A DNA stretch of 64,000 nt from MM2 sp035460165. Lineage in GTDB: Bacteria > Pseudomonadota > Gammaproteobacteria > Burkholderiales > Methylophilaceae. Each line of letters begins with the position of its first letter. The first letter of the stretch is position 1. Shown here piece after piece: positions 1 to 8,145 of this stretch. The DNA lies in NCBI GenBank assembly GCA_035460165.1, contig DATHWW010000016.1, forward strand, positions 1 to 64,000. The letters run 5' to 3'. A program made the position numbers and the translations under genes. The notes under the pieces were generated by a model. It worked only from the letters and a program-made list of their open reading frames with translations, did no database searches and was not told where the DNA came from.

Positions 1-1
1 G

Positions 2-442
2 ACCCGCAGCCATCTGATCCTGATCGACACCGTCGGCATGAGCCAGCGTGACCGCCGCATCACCGAGCAGATCGAATTCCTGTGCGGCCGCGGCAGCAAG
101 GTCAGACGCCACCTGCTGCTGCCGGCGACGGCGCAGAACGTCACCTTGGACGACATCGTGCGCGCCTATCGCGGCTCCGGCATGGACGGGGTGATCCTGT
201 CCAAGATCGACGAGTCGGTATCCATCGCGCCGGCGATCGATTGCCTGATCCGCCACGGGCTGGATCTGCACTACGTGACCAACGGCCAGAAGGTGCCGGA
301 AGACCTGCATCTCGCCAATGCGCTCTATCTCGTCGACCGTGCGTTCAAGGGGCAGGATAATGCGGCGCACAAGCTTCGCCCGGAAGAGTGGGATGTCGCG
401 GCCAGCGCTGGATCGGCCATGCCGGGGGATTTCGTTGGCTAG
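2..442 (+). CDS. flhF: Flagellar biosynthesis GTPase FlhF, C-terminal part (5' truncated)
   Basis: FlhF is an SRP-type GTPase that places and assembles polar flagella at the inner membrane. The frame is open from base 2, so only the last 146 residues are in the window. They show the SRP-GTPase switch DTVGMSQRD (residues 11-19), the guanine-specificity SKIDE and a TNGQKVPEDL C-terminal loop, all typical of the NG domain. The N-terminal domain and P-loop lie outside. Its end overlaps the TTG start proposed for flhG by 8 bases, the usual flhF-flhG coupling. Confidence 0.95.
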   Translation, partial: TRSHLILIDTVGMSQRDRRITEQIEFLCGRGSKVRRHLLLPATAQNVTLDDIVRAYRGSGMDGVILSKIDESVSIAPAIDCLIRHGLDLHYVTNGQKVPEDLHLANALYLVDRAFKGQDNAAHKLRPEEWDVAASAGSAMPGDFVG

Positions 443-1256
443 CGCGCTGGCCGATCAGGCCGAGGGATTACGCCGCTTGTTCGGCGCGGACGCCCGGCGC
501 ATGGTGGCAATTGTTTCGGCCGACGAGGGCGCGGCTTACGAAACGACTTCCAATCTGGCTTACACGCTTTCCCATCTGGGCAAAAGAGTATTGCTGCTCG
601 ATGAGCTATGGGCGGCTGGCGACGCGCATGCCGTGTTCGGCCTGACGCCCAGGCATGATCTCAACACCGTGATGCTGAATCAATCCGAAGTGGAAACCGC
701 ATTGGTGAAAGCAAAGGACGGCGTCGATTTACTGGCTGGGGGCGCTGTCAGCAGCATGCCCCGACCGCGAATGGAGGCGCGTATCGGCCTGGTCAACGCC
801 TTTTACCGCCTTGCGGGCAAGTACGACGTGGTTCTCGTGCATGCCTGCGTCGATGGCGCGAACAGTCGTCCAGGCTTTGCCTGGGCATGCCAGGATGTGA
901 TCGTGCAGAGCGACGGCAAGCCTGATGCGGCAACCGAAGTCTATGCTCGCATCAAGCTGCTGCACCAAGCCGAGAAACGTAGATTTCACCTGATGTTCAG
1001 CGCCATGGACCAGACGCGGGCCTCTACTCTCTATCGCAGCATAGCTGCGGTCAGCCGCCGGCATTTGCATGTGATGCCCGAATATCTTGGGGTGTTGCCG
1101 CAGTCCGATTTGCCTCAAGCCGGATTCTTCGAGCAGTTGGCCGGGACGATACAATCCTGGCCGATTCCCGAGCACAAGGCCGGCCATTTCCCGGATTTGA
1201 TGCGTCGCCTGTTGCGGGGAGCCGATCCGCACGTTTTGCAGACTTTGCTGAAGTGA
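435..1256 (+). CDS. flhG: FlhG/FleN-like MinD-family protein with degenerate P-loop
   Basis: FlhG is a MinD-type ATPase that limits flagellar number together with FlhF. TTG at 435 is chosen because the following DQAEGLRRL matches the conserved FlhG N-terminus and GGGGG lies just upstream; ATG at 501 would delete it. The protein is 273 aa. The deviant Walker A lysines are absent: where KGGVGKT is expected the sequence reads SADEGAAYETT. The following segment (NLAYTLSHLGKRVLLLDE) keeps the fold, but the DADLGLAN-like switch is DELWAAGDA and the second aspartate strand is YDVVLVHA. It is probably a non-hydrolysing FlhG. The stop overlaps the next start (GTGA). Confidence 0.85.
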   Translation: MASALADQAEGLRRLFGADARRMVAIVSADEGAAYETTSNLAYTLSHLGKRVLLLDELWAAGDAHAVFGLTPRHDLNTVMLNQSEVETALVKAKDGVDLLAGGAVSSMPRPRMEARIGLVNAFYRLAGKYDVVLVHACVDGANSRPGFAWACQDVIVQSDGKPDAATEVYARIKLLHQAEKRRFHLMFSAMDQTRASTLYRSIAAVSRRHLHVMPEYLGVLPQSDLPQAGFFEQLAGTIQSWPIPEHKAGHFPDLMRRLLRGADPHVLQTLLK

Positions 1257-1963
1257 GCTCTATGCCGGTGCTGGATACGCAAAAGTCGGTAGCGGAATAT
1301 GCTCAACTGGTGAAACGCCTGGCCTATCAGCTGGCCGCACGCCTGCCCTCCAGCGTGCAGGTGGACGATCTGGTGCAGGCCGGCATGATGGGCTTGCTGG
1401 ATGCGGTGAATTACTACGACGAATCTCACGGCGCACAATTCGAGACTTACGCCACCCAGCGCATCCGGGGGGCGATGCTGGACGAGTTGCGCGACGCTGA
1501 CTGGGCGCCCCGTTCGGTGCGAAAAAACGCCCGCGAGATCGAGCAGGCGATTCACCGCCTGGAGCAGGAGCTCGGCAAGTCGCCGACCGAGCAGCAGATT
1601 GCCGACAAATTAAGCGTGCCGCTGGCGGAGTATCAGGAAATGCTGGCCGACGCACGCGGCCACCAACTTGTTCACTACGAAGATTTCGAGAACGATGACG
1701 GCGAAAGTGTCGCCTTCAACCTGGCCGATGGCCGGCCGTCGCCCTTCCAGTTGCTACATGACGAAAGCATGCGCGCCTCGCTCGTCAATGCCATTACCGA
1801 ATTGCCCGAACGCGAGAAGTTGCTCATGGCAATGTATTATCAGGAAGATCTCAACCTCAAGGAAATCGGGGCCGTGCTGGGCGTGAGCGAATCGCGCGTC
1901 TGTCAGTTGCACTCCCAAGCCATCATGCGCTTGCGCAGCAAAATGAAAGACTGGGTGAACTGA
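1253..1963 (+). CDS. fliA: RNA polymerase sigma factor FliA (sigma-28)
   Basis: Sigma factor for late flagellar and chemotaxis genes, held inactive by FlgM until the hook is complete. The 236-aa protein has the regions of a FliA-type sigma: region 2 (LPSSVQVDDLVQAGMMGLLDA and FETYATQRIRGAMLDELR), region 3 and a region 4 HTH (LNLKEIGAVLGVSESRVCQLHSQA). The GTG at 1253 overlaps the flhG stop as GTGA, and ATG at 1262 is an equally possible start. The gene ends in TGATG shared with the following stator gene. A sigma-28 promoter for flgM lies in the same window (4382-4408). Confidence 0.95.
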   Translation: MSSMPVLDTQKSVAEYAQLVKRLAYQLAARLPSSVQVDDLVQAGMMGLLDAVNYYDESHGAQFETYATQRIRGAMLDELRDADWAPRSVRKNAREIEQAIHRLEQELGKSPTEQQIADKLSVPLAEYQEMLADARGHQLVHYEDFENDDGESVAFNLADGRPSPFQLLHDESMRASLVNAITELPEREKLLMAMYYQEDLNLKEIGAVLGVSESRVCQLHSQAIMRLRSKMKDWVN

Positions 1964-2709
1964 TGAAACTGGATGTCATCAGCATCGTTGGTATCCTGAT
2001 TTCCATTGCGGCAATCCTTGGCGGCCAATATCTCGAAGGGGGGCACATCGGTTCGCTGGTTCAGGTGACCGCTTTCCTGATCGTCATGGGTGGGACGTTC
2101 GGCGCCTGCATGCTCCAGTTCACTTTGCCGGTATTCCTGGACGGAGTGAAGATGCTCAAATGGATCATCATTCCGCCGGCGGTCGCGCTAGAAGATGTCA
2201 TTCAGCATGTCACCAGCTGGGGCCAAGCGGCACGGCGTGGCGGCTTGCTGTCACTCGAGCCGCTGATGGCGGAAATGGATGAACCGTTCACCCGCAAGGG
2301 TTTGCAACTTCTGGTGGACGGTGCCGAGCCCGAAAAGCTGCGCGAAGCGATGGAAGTGGATATGTACGCTTACGAGGAACACTATCGCATGGCAGCTAAA
2401 GTGTGGGAGGCCGCCGGTGGGTACGCGCCGACCATCGGTATTCTCGGGGCGGTGATGGGGTTGATCCACGTGATGGAAAACCTTTCCGACCCATCCAAGC
2501 TGGGCAGCGGGATCGCGGTGGCGTTCGTCGCGACCATCTACGGCGTCGGCAGCGCCAACCTGCTGTTCCTGCCCATCGCCAACAAACTCAAGGCTTTGGT
2601 TGCCAAGGAGATGGTCAAGCGCGAAATGGTCGTGGAAGGCCTGGTGGGTATCGCCAACGGCGAAAATCCTCGCATTATCGAAACCAAGTTGCGCGGCTAC
2701 ATCAACTAA
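1963..2709 (+). CDS. motC: Flagellar motor stator protein, MotA/MotC type
   Basis: Inner-membrane subunit of the ion-conducting stator that drives flagellar rotation with its MotB-type partner. The 248-aa protein has four membrane segments (about residues 3-22, 34-56, 150-170 and 184-205) with a large cytoplasmic loop between the second and third, as in MotA/ExbB proteins. The GYAPTIGILGAVMGLIHVME stretch is the conserved TM3 core with the proline. Position directly after fliA matches the motC-motD arrangement behind flhF-fleN-fliA in pseudomonads, so MotC is preferred over MotA, but this rests on gene order. A second stator set may exist elsewhere. Confidence 0.9.
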   Translation: MKLDVISIVGILISIAAILGGQYLEGGHIGSLVQVTAFLIVMGGTFGACMLQFTLPVFLDGVKMLKWIIIPPAVALEDVIQHVTSWGQAARRGGLLSLEPLMAEMDEPFTRKGLQLLVDGAEPEKLREAMEVDMYAYEEHYRMAAKVWEAAGGYAPTIGILGAVMGLIHVMENLSDPSKLGSGIAVAFVATIYGVGSANLLFLPIANKLKALVAKEMVKREMVVEGLVGIANGENPRIIETKLRGYIN

Positions 2710-2716
2710 GCCACAG

Positions 2717-3568
2717 ATGGCTAAACGCCGCCAAAAGCACGAAGAGCACGAGAACCACGAGCGCTGGCTGGTTTCCTATGCCGACTTCATTACGCTGCTG
2801 TTCGCCTTCTTTGTCGTGATGTATGCGATTTCGTCGATCAACGAAGGTAAATACCGCATCATGTCGGACTCCATCGTGGATGCCTTCAAGAACACTCCGA
2901 CCAGCGATAAGCCGATCTACCTCCCCATGCCGATGCCGCAAAATGCGGAGAGCGGAAAAATCCAGGTGCAGCCGGTGCCAGTGCCGGCGCAGCCCAATAC
3001 TCTCGGAGAGGCCGATCCTCAAAAGCAGGCGCGCCGCGCACAAATGAAAGCGGTGGCGGGCGACTTGCTGAGTGTGATGGATCCCTTGGTGAAGAACGGC
3101 CAGGTCAAGGTGACGGAAAGTAATCGCGGCATTTCGATTGAAATCAACGCCAGCCTGCTGTTCGCTCCGGCGCAGGCCGTGCTCAATAGTGAAACCATAG
3201 GCGTGCTGCGGGCTGTTGCTCTAGTGCTGGCAAAAGATATGCATCAGGTACAGATCGAAGGCCATACAGACAACCTTCCCATCGCTTCGCCGATTTTTCC
3301 TTCCAACTGGGAGTTATCCAGCGCCCGTGCCAGCAGCGTGACCCGGTTGTTCGTTGAGAACGGCGTTTCGCCGCAGCGCATTGTGGTGATTGGCTATGCC
3401 GATAATCGGCCAGTGGAGAGCAACGATACAGCGGAAGGGCGGGCACGCAACCGCCGCGTGACGGTGATGATCTTGGCGGAAAACGAAGGGGAAAAAACCG
3501 ATCTGACGCTGGATCCGGATATTCGTCCGGCTCAACCTTCAATCGCGCCGCAGTTGGCGACGCCTTAA
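2717..3568 (+). CDS. motD: Flagellar motor protein, MotB/MotD type
   Basis: Stator subunit that anchors the motor to peptidoglycan. The start is ATG at 2717, eight bases after the motC stop; an upstream in-frame ATG inside motC adds only out-of-family residues. The 283-aa protein has a basic N-terminus, one membrane helix (about 20-40) containing the proton-carrying Asp23 in SYADFITLLF, a proline-rich linker (about 70-100), and a C-terminal OmpA-like peptidoglycan-binding domain (IEGHTDNLPI, NWELSSARA, GRARNRRV). It ends convergently 15 bp from flgN. Confidence 0.93.
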   Translation: MAKRRQKHEEHENHERWLVSYADFITLLFAFFVVMYAISSINEGKYRIMSDSIVDAFKNTPTSDKPIYLPMPMPQNAESGKIQVQPVPVPAQPNTLGEADPQKQARRAQMKAVAGDLLSVMDPLVKNGQVKVTESNRGISIEINASLLFAPAQAVLNSETIGVLRAVALVLAKDMHQVQIEGHTDNLPIASPIFPSNWELSSARASSVTRLFVENGVSPQRIVVIGYADNRPVESNDTAEGRARNRRVTVMILAENEGEKTDLTLDPDIRPAQPSIAPQLATP

Positions 3569-3583
3569 TTCAATGACTGTGGA

Positions 3584-4036
3584 TTAGACCTTGCCGATAA
3601 TGCGCTGAGTCGGTCCGGTGCCGGTGCGGGGTTGTCCATCAGCACCATAGACGTCTGCCCGATTAGCCGCATTCATCAAGGTAGCCAGTGCATGCTGGTT
3701 GTGCTGCATGTGGGTCTGGATCAGTTGGCCGTTGATCTGATTTAATCGCTGGGCGATTTGTGCACTTTCGAGCAGCTTTTTCCAAGATTCCGTCATGGAC
3801 GCCGGCTGACCGGCCAGCCAGGCTTTTACGCCTGCAGCATCGGGTTTGAACCCGGAGCGCTCGAGCATGGCAACGCGCTGTTGCGCTATGCTGTTAAGTT
3901 GCTCGCTGTGCTTTTGCTTGAGTTCGGAGAGGGATTCCAGCTGTTCCACGTTGGCCGCAACCAGTGCTGCCTGTTCTTGCTGCAGAAGTTTGATGAATCC
4001 GTCGAGAGCGGCCTGTTCCTGCTGTAACAAATTCAT
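3584..4036 (-). CDS. flgN: Flagellar export chaperone FlgN
   Basis: FlgN chaperones hook-associated proteins FlgK and FlgL to the flagellar export gate. The 150-aa product is a soluble, Gln- and Leu-rich alpha-helical protein starting MNLLQQEQAALDGFIKLL, with extended amphipathic helices over residues 1-60 and a polar tail. Sequence conservation in FlgN is low, so the call rests on size, helical composition and its position nine bases behind flgM. The two are presumably co-transcribed from the sigma-28 promoter upstream of flgM. Confidence 0.85.
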   Translation of the reverse strand: MNLLQQEQAALDGFIKLLQQEQAALVAANVEQLESLSELKQKHSEQLNSIAQQRVAMLERSGFKPDAAGVKAWLAGQPASMTESWKKLLESAQIAQRLNQINGQLIQTHMQHNQHALATLMNAANRADVYGADGQPRTGTGPTQRIIGKV

Positions 4037-4045
4037 TGATGCGAG

Positions 4046-4345
4046 TTAGCCTTTTTGTTGGGCCAGCAGTTCGCGCGTGGAGGAAATCAGCTTGTCGGCG
4101 ATAGCGTCGGGATTGATGGTGTAGCTTCCTTCGCTGATGGTCAGCTTGATGGCCTCGACTTTTGCGGCATCGAAGCCGGTGGCTTCGTTAATGCTGGTTT
4201 CCAGGGACTGTATTTGCGTGGACATGCTGGAGAGTTGAACATTATCCTGCGCTCCGCCGGTTTGGGGCGTTTCCTTGCCGCCGCGCGCGACTGGAGCGGT
4301 GTTCCCGGGGAGGGACGCGGTCCGGGTGGAACTATCGATTTTCAT
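4046..4345 (-). CDS. flgM: Anti-sigma-28 factor FlgM
   Basis: FlgM binds FliA and is exported when the hook is finished, releasing class 3 transcription. The ATG at 4345 gives MKIDSS, the usual FlgM N-terminus; a TTG two codons upstream is less likely. The 99-aa product has a disordered first half rich in Ser, Thr, Gly and Pro, then the sigma-binding helices (FDAAKVEAIKLTISEGSY, then INPDAIADKLI). A sigma-28 promoter 37 bases upstream means FliA drives its own inhibitor. Confidence 0.93.
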   Translation of the reverse strand: MKIDSSTRTASLPGNTAPVARGGKETPQTGGAQDNVQLSSMSTQIQSLETSINEATGFDAAKVEAIKLTISEGSYTINPDAIADKLISSTRELLAQQKG

Positions 4346-4381
4346 GCTCAATCTCGATCATTTGCCAATTAGCTTAACATG

Positions 4382-4408
4382 CTAACGGCAGAAAAACGAT
4401 AAACTTTA
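4382..4408 (-). promoter_or_regulatory. Sigma-28 (FliA) promoter of flgM-flgN
   Basis: On the minus strand TAAAGTTT (4408-4401), an 11-base spacer and GCCGTTAG (4389-4382) match the FliA consensus TAAAGTTT-N11-GCCGATAA in 14 of 16 positions with exact spacing. Transcription would start near 4375, about 30 bases before the flgM ATG. This places flgMN in the late flagellar class. Confidence 0.85.
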
Positions 4409-4424
4409 ATGGCTTGTAAAAACG

Positions 4425-4452
4425 AAAAAGGCCCGCATTACTGCGAGCCTTG
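4425..4452 (-). terminator. Rho-independent terminator of tRNA-Lys
   Basis: On the minus strand, just after the tRNA, a 10-bp stem (4451-4442 pairing with 4437-4428, one G-T pair) closes a 4-base loop and runs into TTTTT. It separates the tRNA transcript from the flgM promoter 17 bp further on. Confidence 0.85.
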
Positions 4453-4456
4453 TATC

Positions 4457-4532
4457 TGGTGGGGCATGTAGGGGTCGAACCTACGACAAACGGATTAAGA
4501 GTCCGCTGCTCTACCAACTGAGCTAATGCCCC
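4457..4532 (-). tRNA. tRNA-Lys (anticodon CTT)
   Basis: The minus strand folds as a 76-nt cloverleaf with encoded CCA (4459-4457). The acceptor stem is GGGGCAT/ATGCCCC, the D arm GCTC-AGTTGGTA-GAGC, the anticodon arm GCGGA-CTCTTAA-TCCGT, and the T arm GTAGG-TTCGACC-CCTAC. The loop CTCTTAA puts CTT at positions 34-36, reading the AAG lysine codon. Confidence 0.97.
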
Positions 4533-4544
4533 CGAGAGCCGCGC

Positions 4545-4573
4545 ATTATGTAGATGTTCGAATTATCTGTCAA
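4545..4573 (-). promoter_or_regulatory. Sigma-70 promoter of tRNA-Lys
   Basis: On the minus strand a perfect TTGACA (4573-4568) lies 17 bases before CATAAT (4550-4545), followed by GCGCGGCTC, a GC-rich discriminator typical of stable-RNA promoters. The -10 box ends 12 bases before the mature tRNA 5' end. Confidence 0.85.
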
Positions 4574-4648
4574 GCGTCCGCCGCGATTATCGTGACCGGT
4601 CAGACACCGGTGTAAGATATCCTCAATAACAGAAAATCAGGATAAAAG

Positions 4649-6280
4649 ATGACCATACGCATCATCCCGACTCAACCTTACACTGATCAGAAGCCCGGAA
4701 CCTCCGGGTTGCGCAAGCGCGTTCCGGTTTTCCAACAAGCGCATTACCTGGAAAACTTCGTACAGTCGATTTTCGACAGCATCTCCGCACCGGCGAATGC
4801 GACCTTGGTATTGGGCGGTGATGGCCGCTATTACAACCGCGAGGCAATCCAGATTATCCTGAAAATGGCGGCGGCCAACGGATTCGGTCGCGTTCTGGTC
4901 GGTAAGGGAGGGATACTCTCAACGCCCGCGGCTTCCTGCGTGATTCGTAAGCACAAGACATACGGCGGCATCATTCTCTCTGCCAGCCATAATCCGGGCG
5001 GACCTGAGGGCGATTTCGGCATCAAGTACAACGTCACCAATGGCGGCCCGGCACCCGAAAAAGTGACCGAAGCGATTTTCGCGCACAGCAGGCAGATTTC
5101 CGAGTACCGCATTCTGGAAGCTGCCGACGTAGGTCTCGACAACCTGGGTGTCAGCGATCTTGGCGGCATGCAGGTCGAGGTGATCGATCCGGTGACGGAT
5201 TATGCCGATTTGATGGCGTCGCTATTCGATTTTGCGGCCATCCGCGCATTGCTTGCCGGCGGTTTCCGCATCAAGTTTGATGCGATGCATGCCGTGACCG
5301 GGCCGTATGCGCGTGAAATCCTGGAACGCCAGTTGAATGCGCCCGCCGGTAGCGTGATGAATGCCGAGCCCTTGCCCGATTTCGGCAATGGCCACCCCGA
5401 TCCCAATCTGACCTATGCGCACGAGCTGGTGGACATCGTCTATGGCAATGATGCGCCGGACTTCGGCGCCGCTTCTGATGGCGATGGCGATCGCAATATG
5501 ATTCTCGGCAAGGGTTTCTTCGTGACCCCTTCCGACAGCCTGGCCATCCTGGCAGCGAACGCAACGCTCGTGCCGGGTTACAAAAACGGCCTGGCGGGCA
5601 TTGCGCGCTCCATGCCGACCAGCGCGGCGGCCGATCGTGTGGCGCTGGCAATGGGTATTCCATGCTTCGAAACGCCGACCGGCTGGAAATTCTTCGGCAA
5701 TCTGATGGATGCCGGCAAGGTGACGTTGTGCGGCGAAGAAAGCTTCGGCACCGGCTCGGATCACGTGCGCGAGAAGGACGGCCTGTGGGCAGTGCTGTTC
5801 TGGCTGAACGTCCTTGCCGCGCGCAAGCAGTCGGTGGCAGCCATCGTGCACGAGCACTGGGCAAAGTACGGACGCAACGTGTATTCCCGTCATGATTACG
5901 AAGGCCTGTCGACCGACGCCGCGAATGGCGTCATGAAGCATTTGCATGACAGCTTTGCGAGCTTGCAGGGGCAGTCGCTAGGCAATTACAAGGTGCTGTT
6001 CTGCGACGATTTCAGTTACACCGATCCGGTGGACGGCAGCATCAGCACCGGGCAGGGCGTGCGTATCGGCTTTACCGATGGTTCACGCATTGTCTTTCGT
6101 CTTTCCGGCACGGGTACTGAAGGGGCAACGCTGCGCATCTACCTGGAAGCGTTCGAACCGGATGTGACGAAACATCATCTGGATGCCCAAACGGCCCTGT
6201 CGGAACTGATCGGCATTGCGTTGAAGATTTCCGAACTGCGCGCTCGTACCGGCCGCGAGCAGCCGACGGTGATTACCTAA
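4649..6280 (+). CDS. pgm: Phosphoglucomutase (alpha-D-glucose phosphate-specific)
   Basis: Interconverts glucose-1-phosphate and glucose-6-phosphate, linking glycolysis to glycogen and sugar-nucleotide synthesis. The 543-aa protein has the phosphohexomutase four-domain layout: phosphoserine loop SASHNPGG with Ser113, the Mg-binding DGDGDRN loop, the sugar-binding GEESFGTGSDHVREKDG loop, and the C-terminal phosphate-binding RLSGTGTEG. This is the PGM1-like type, distinct from the AlgC-type enzyme at 6758-8131. AGGATAAAAG precedes the ATG. Its 3' end overlaps the convergent retropepsin gene by 4 bp. Confidence 0.95.
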   Translation: MTIRIIPTQPYTDQKPGTSGLRKRVPVFQQAHYLENFVQSIFDSISAPANATLVLGGDGRYYNREAIQIILKMAAANGFGRVLVGKGGILSTPAASCVIRKHKTYGGIILSASHNPGGPEGDFGIKYNVTNGGPAPEKVTEAIFAHSRQISEYRILEAADVGLDNLGVSDLGGMQVEVIDPVTDYADLMASLFDFAAIRALLAGGFRIKFDAMHAVTGPYAREILERQLNAPAGSVMNAEPLPDFGNGHPDPNLTYAHELVDIVYGNDAPDFGAASDGDGDRNMILGKGFFVTPSDSLAILAANATLVPGYKNGLAGIARSMPTSAAADRVALAMGIPCFETPTGWKFFGNLMDAGKVTLCGEESFGTGSDHVREKDGLWAVLFWLNVLAARKQSVAAIVHEHWAKYGRNVYSRHDYEGLSTDAANGVMKHLHDSFASLQGQSLGNYKVLFCDDFSYTDPVDGSISTGQGVRIGFTDGSRIVFRLSGTGTEGATLRIYLEAFEPDVTKHHLDAQTALSELIGIALKISELRARTGREQPTVIT

Positions 6281-6756
6281 GTTCCATCCTGACGGATGGT
6301 CATCTTGCCTTGATACAACCGGATATCCATCCGGCCTAAAAAGGACATGCCGAGCAGGGCGTCGCCGTTCAGTCCAGGGACGATGCTGGCGGATACGTCG
6401 CGAGCGACGATGCCGCCCAGCCGGACTTCATCCAGCCGCACCATATAGGAGATCGTGTCGCCATTGGCGGTGGCGGTCCTGACGGCGACGCGGCTTTTCA
6501 GTCCCAGCGTGTCCGCCAATGCCTGCGAGATTGCCACGCCGGTCGCCCCGGTATCTACCAGTACGCCGACCTTGGTGCCGTTGATGAACGCTTCCGCGCG
6601 GTAATGTCCGCTGGGGTCACGCTCCAGTTCGACAACTTCCGCATCGCCCAAATCCTCTGCCTTGTTCGGATGCAGGATCTCGTCCGTCAGATAGACGAGT
6701 CCTGCGAATAGCGCTATCCAGACGACAGCAGCGAGCAGGGTGTTGCGGGAAATCAT
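6277..6756 (-). CDS. Membrane-anchored retropepsin-like aspartic protease (TIGR02281-type)
   Basis: A 159-aa single-domain aspartic protease with one N-terminal membrane anchor (about residues 6-25) and a periplasmic retropepsin domain. The active-site motif LVDTGATGVAIS is near residue 68 and the flap-side GLNGDALLGMSFL follows, as in the clan AA family found in many proteobacteria. A one-domain protein would have to dimerise to form the active site. The substrate is unknown. It lies one base after the stop of algC, so it is probably the last gene of the riboswitch-EAL-algC unit. Confidence 0.8.
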   Translation of the reverse strand: MISRNTLLAAVVWIALFAGLVYLTDEILHPNKAEDLGDAEVVELERDPSGHYRAEAFINGTKVGVLVDTGATGVAISQALADTLGLKSRVAVRTATANGDTISYMVRLDEVRLGGIVARDVSASIVPGLNGDALLGMSFLGRMDIRLYQGKMTIRQDGT

Positions 6757-6757
6757 G

Positions 6758-8131
6758 TCAGAACGGCAATTCCACGTGCGGCGCTGCCGCCAGGATAATG
6801 CCGCGGAACTGTTCCTGTATGCGGCGCAGTGCGGCTTCGTTGTCGGCTTCGAAACGCAGCACGATCACCGGGGTGGTGTTGGAGGCGCGCATCAGGCCGA
6901 AACCATCCGGGTATTCCACCCGCAGGCCGTCGATGCCGATGACGCGGTCTGCACCTTCAAATGTTGCTTCCTGCGCCAAACGAGCGAGCAGCGCATGGGG
7001 CTCGCCTTCGTGCATCTTGATGTGCTGTTCCGGGGTGCTGATGCTATCCGGCAGTGCGTGCAATATCGCCGACGGATCGGCTGCCGTGCTCAAGATTTCC
7101 AGCAGGCGTGCGCCGGTGTAAAGCCCGTCATCGAAGCCATACCAGCGCTCCTTGAAGAATACATGGCCGCTCATTTCGCCGGCGAGCTGGGCGCCGGTTT
7201 CCTTCATCTTGGCTTTCACCAGCGAATGGCCGGTCTTCCACAGCAGCGGTTCGCCGCCATGACGCGCGATCCAAGGGTGCAGATTGCGTGTCGATTTGAC
7301 GTCGTAAATGATGGTCGCCCCCGGCGAACGCGACAGCACATCTGCGGCAAACAGCATCAGCTGACGGTCGGGATAGATGATCTGCCCGTCCGTGGTCACC
7401 ACGCCGAGACGATCGCCGTCGCCGTCGAAAGCAAGGCCGAGTTCGGCGTTGCCGGTTTCCAGTACGGCGATCAAGTCGTGCAGGTTTTCCGGTACGGAGG
7501 GGTCGGGATGGTGGTTGGGGAAGTGGCCGTCTACCTCGCAATACAATTCTTGTACCTCGCAGCCGAGCGCGCGATAGAGCTTGCCGGCGAATGCACCGGC
7601 GACGCCATTGCCGCAATCCACGGCGATCTTCAGCGGACGCGCCAGCTTGATGTCGCTGGCGATGCGCGAAATGTAATCCTGCTCAATATCGTACTGGCTA
7701 TAGCTTCCGTCGCCTTCGAACAATTCGCCGAGCTCGATTCGATTGCGCAATCCCTGGATGGCTTCACCCGACAGCGTTTCGCCGCCCAGCACCATCTTGA
7801 GGCCGTTGTAGTCCGGCGGGTTGTGGCTGCCGGTAACCATCACGCCGCAATTGGTGCCGAGGTGGCAGGCGGCGAAGTACACCATGGGCGTCGCAACCAT
7901 GCCGAGATCGATGACGTGTACGCCGGCTTTGCGGATGCCGCGCGCGAGTGCTGCGGCCAATTCCGGACCGGACAGACGGCCGTCGTAGCCTATGCAGATT
8001 TGCGTCTGACGACGCGCAGTGGCTTCGGAACCGATGGCTTGGCCGATGGTTTCGACGATTTCGGGCGTAAGTGTTTTGCCTACGATGCCGCGGATGTCAT
8101 AAGCCTTGAAGATTTCTTTAGGTAATTGCAT
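6758..8131 (-). CDS. algC: Phosphomannomutase/phosphoglucomutase (AlgC/ManB type)
   Basis: Converts mannose-6-P or glucose-6-P to the 1-phosphates used for LPS and exopolysaccharide precursors. The 457-aa protein begins with the KAYDIRGI phosphohexomutase signature and carries TGSHNPPDYNG with the phosphoserine, the metal loop AFDGDGDRLG, GEMSGHVFF for sugar recognition and RASNTTP near the C-terminus. Length and motifs match AlgC rather than PGM1. It follows the EAL-HDOD gene by 14 bp on the same strand, so it is probably within the transcript controlled by the c-di-GMP riboswitch. The long opposite-strand frame here is a shadow. Confidence 0.92.
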   Translation of the reverse strand: MQLPKEIFKAYDIRGIVGKTLTPEIVETIGQAIGSEATARRQTQICIGYDGRLSGPELAAALARGIRKAGVHVIDLGMVATPMVYFAACHLGTNCGVMVTGSHNPPDYNGLKMVLGGETLSGEAIQGLRNRIELGELFEGDGSYSQYDIEQDYISRIASDIKLARPLKIAVDCGNGVAGAFAGKLYRALGCEVQELYCEVDGHFPNHHPDPSVPENLHDLIAVLETGNAELGLAFDGDGDRLGVVTTDGQIIYPDRQLMLFAADVLSRSPGATIIYDVKSTRNLHPWIARHGGEPLLWKTGHSLVKAKMKETGAQLAGEMSGHVFFKERWYGFDDGLYTGARLLEILSTAADPSAILHALPDSISTPEQHIKMHEGEPHALLARLAQEATFEGADRVIGIDGLRVEYPDGFGLMRASNTTPVIVLRFEADNEAALRRIQEQFRGIILAAAPHVELPF

Positions 8132-8145
8132 GAGCGATCAATAAG

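Noticed and set aside
6740..8125. 461-aa open frame on the plus strand opposite algC
   Set aside because: Exact antisense of a strongly conserved phosphomannomutase; composition follows reversed GC-rich codons and shows no domain. Similar antisense frames at 24284-25723, 22600-23937, 30141-31328, 49244-50836 and 51584-53380 are rejected for the same reason.
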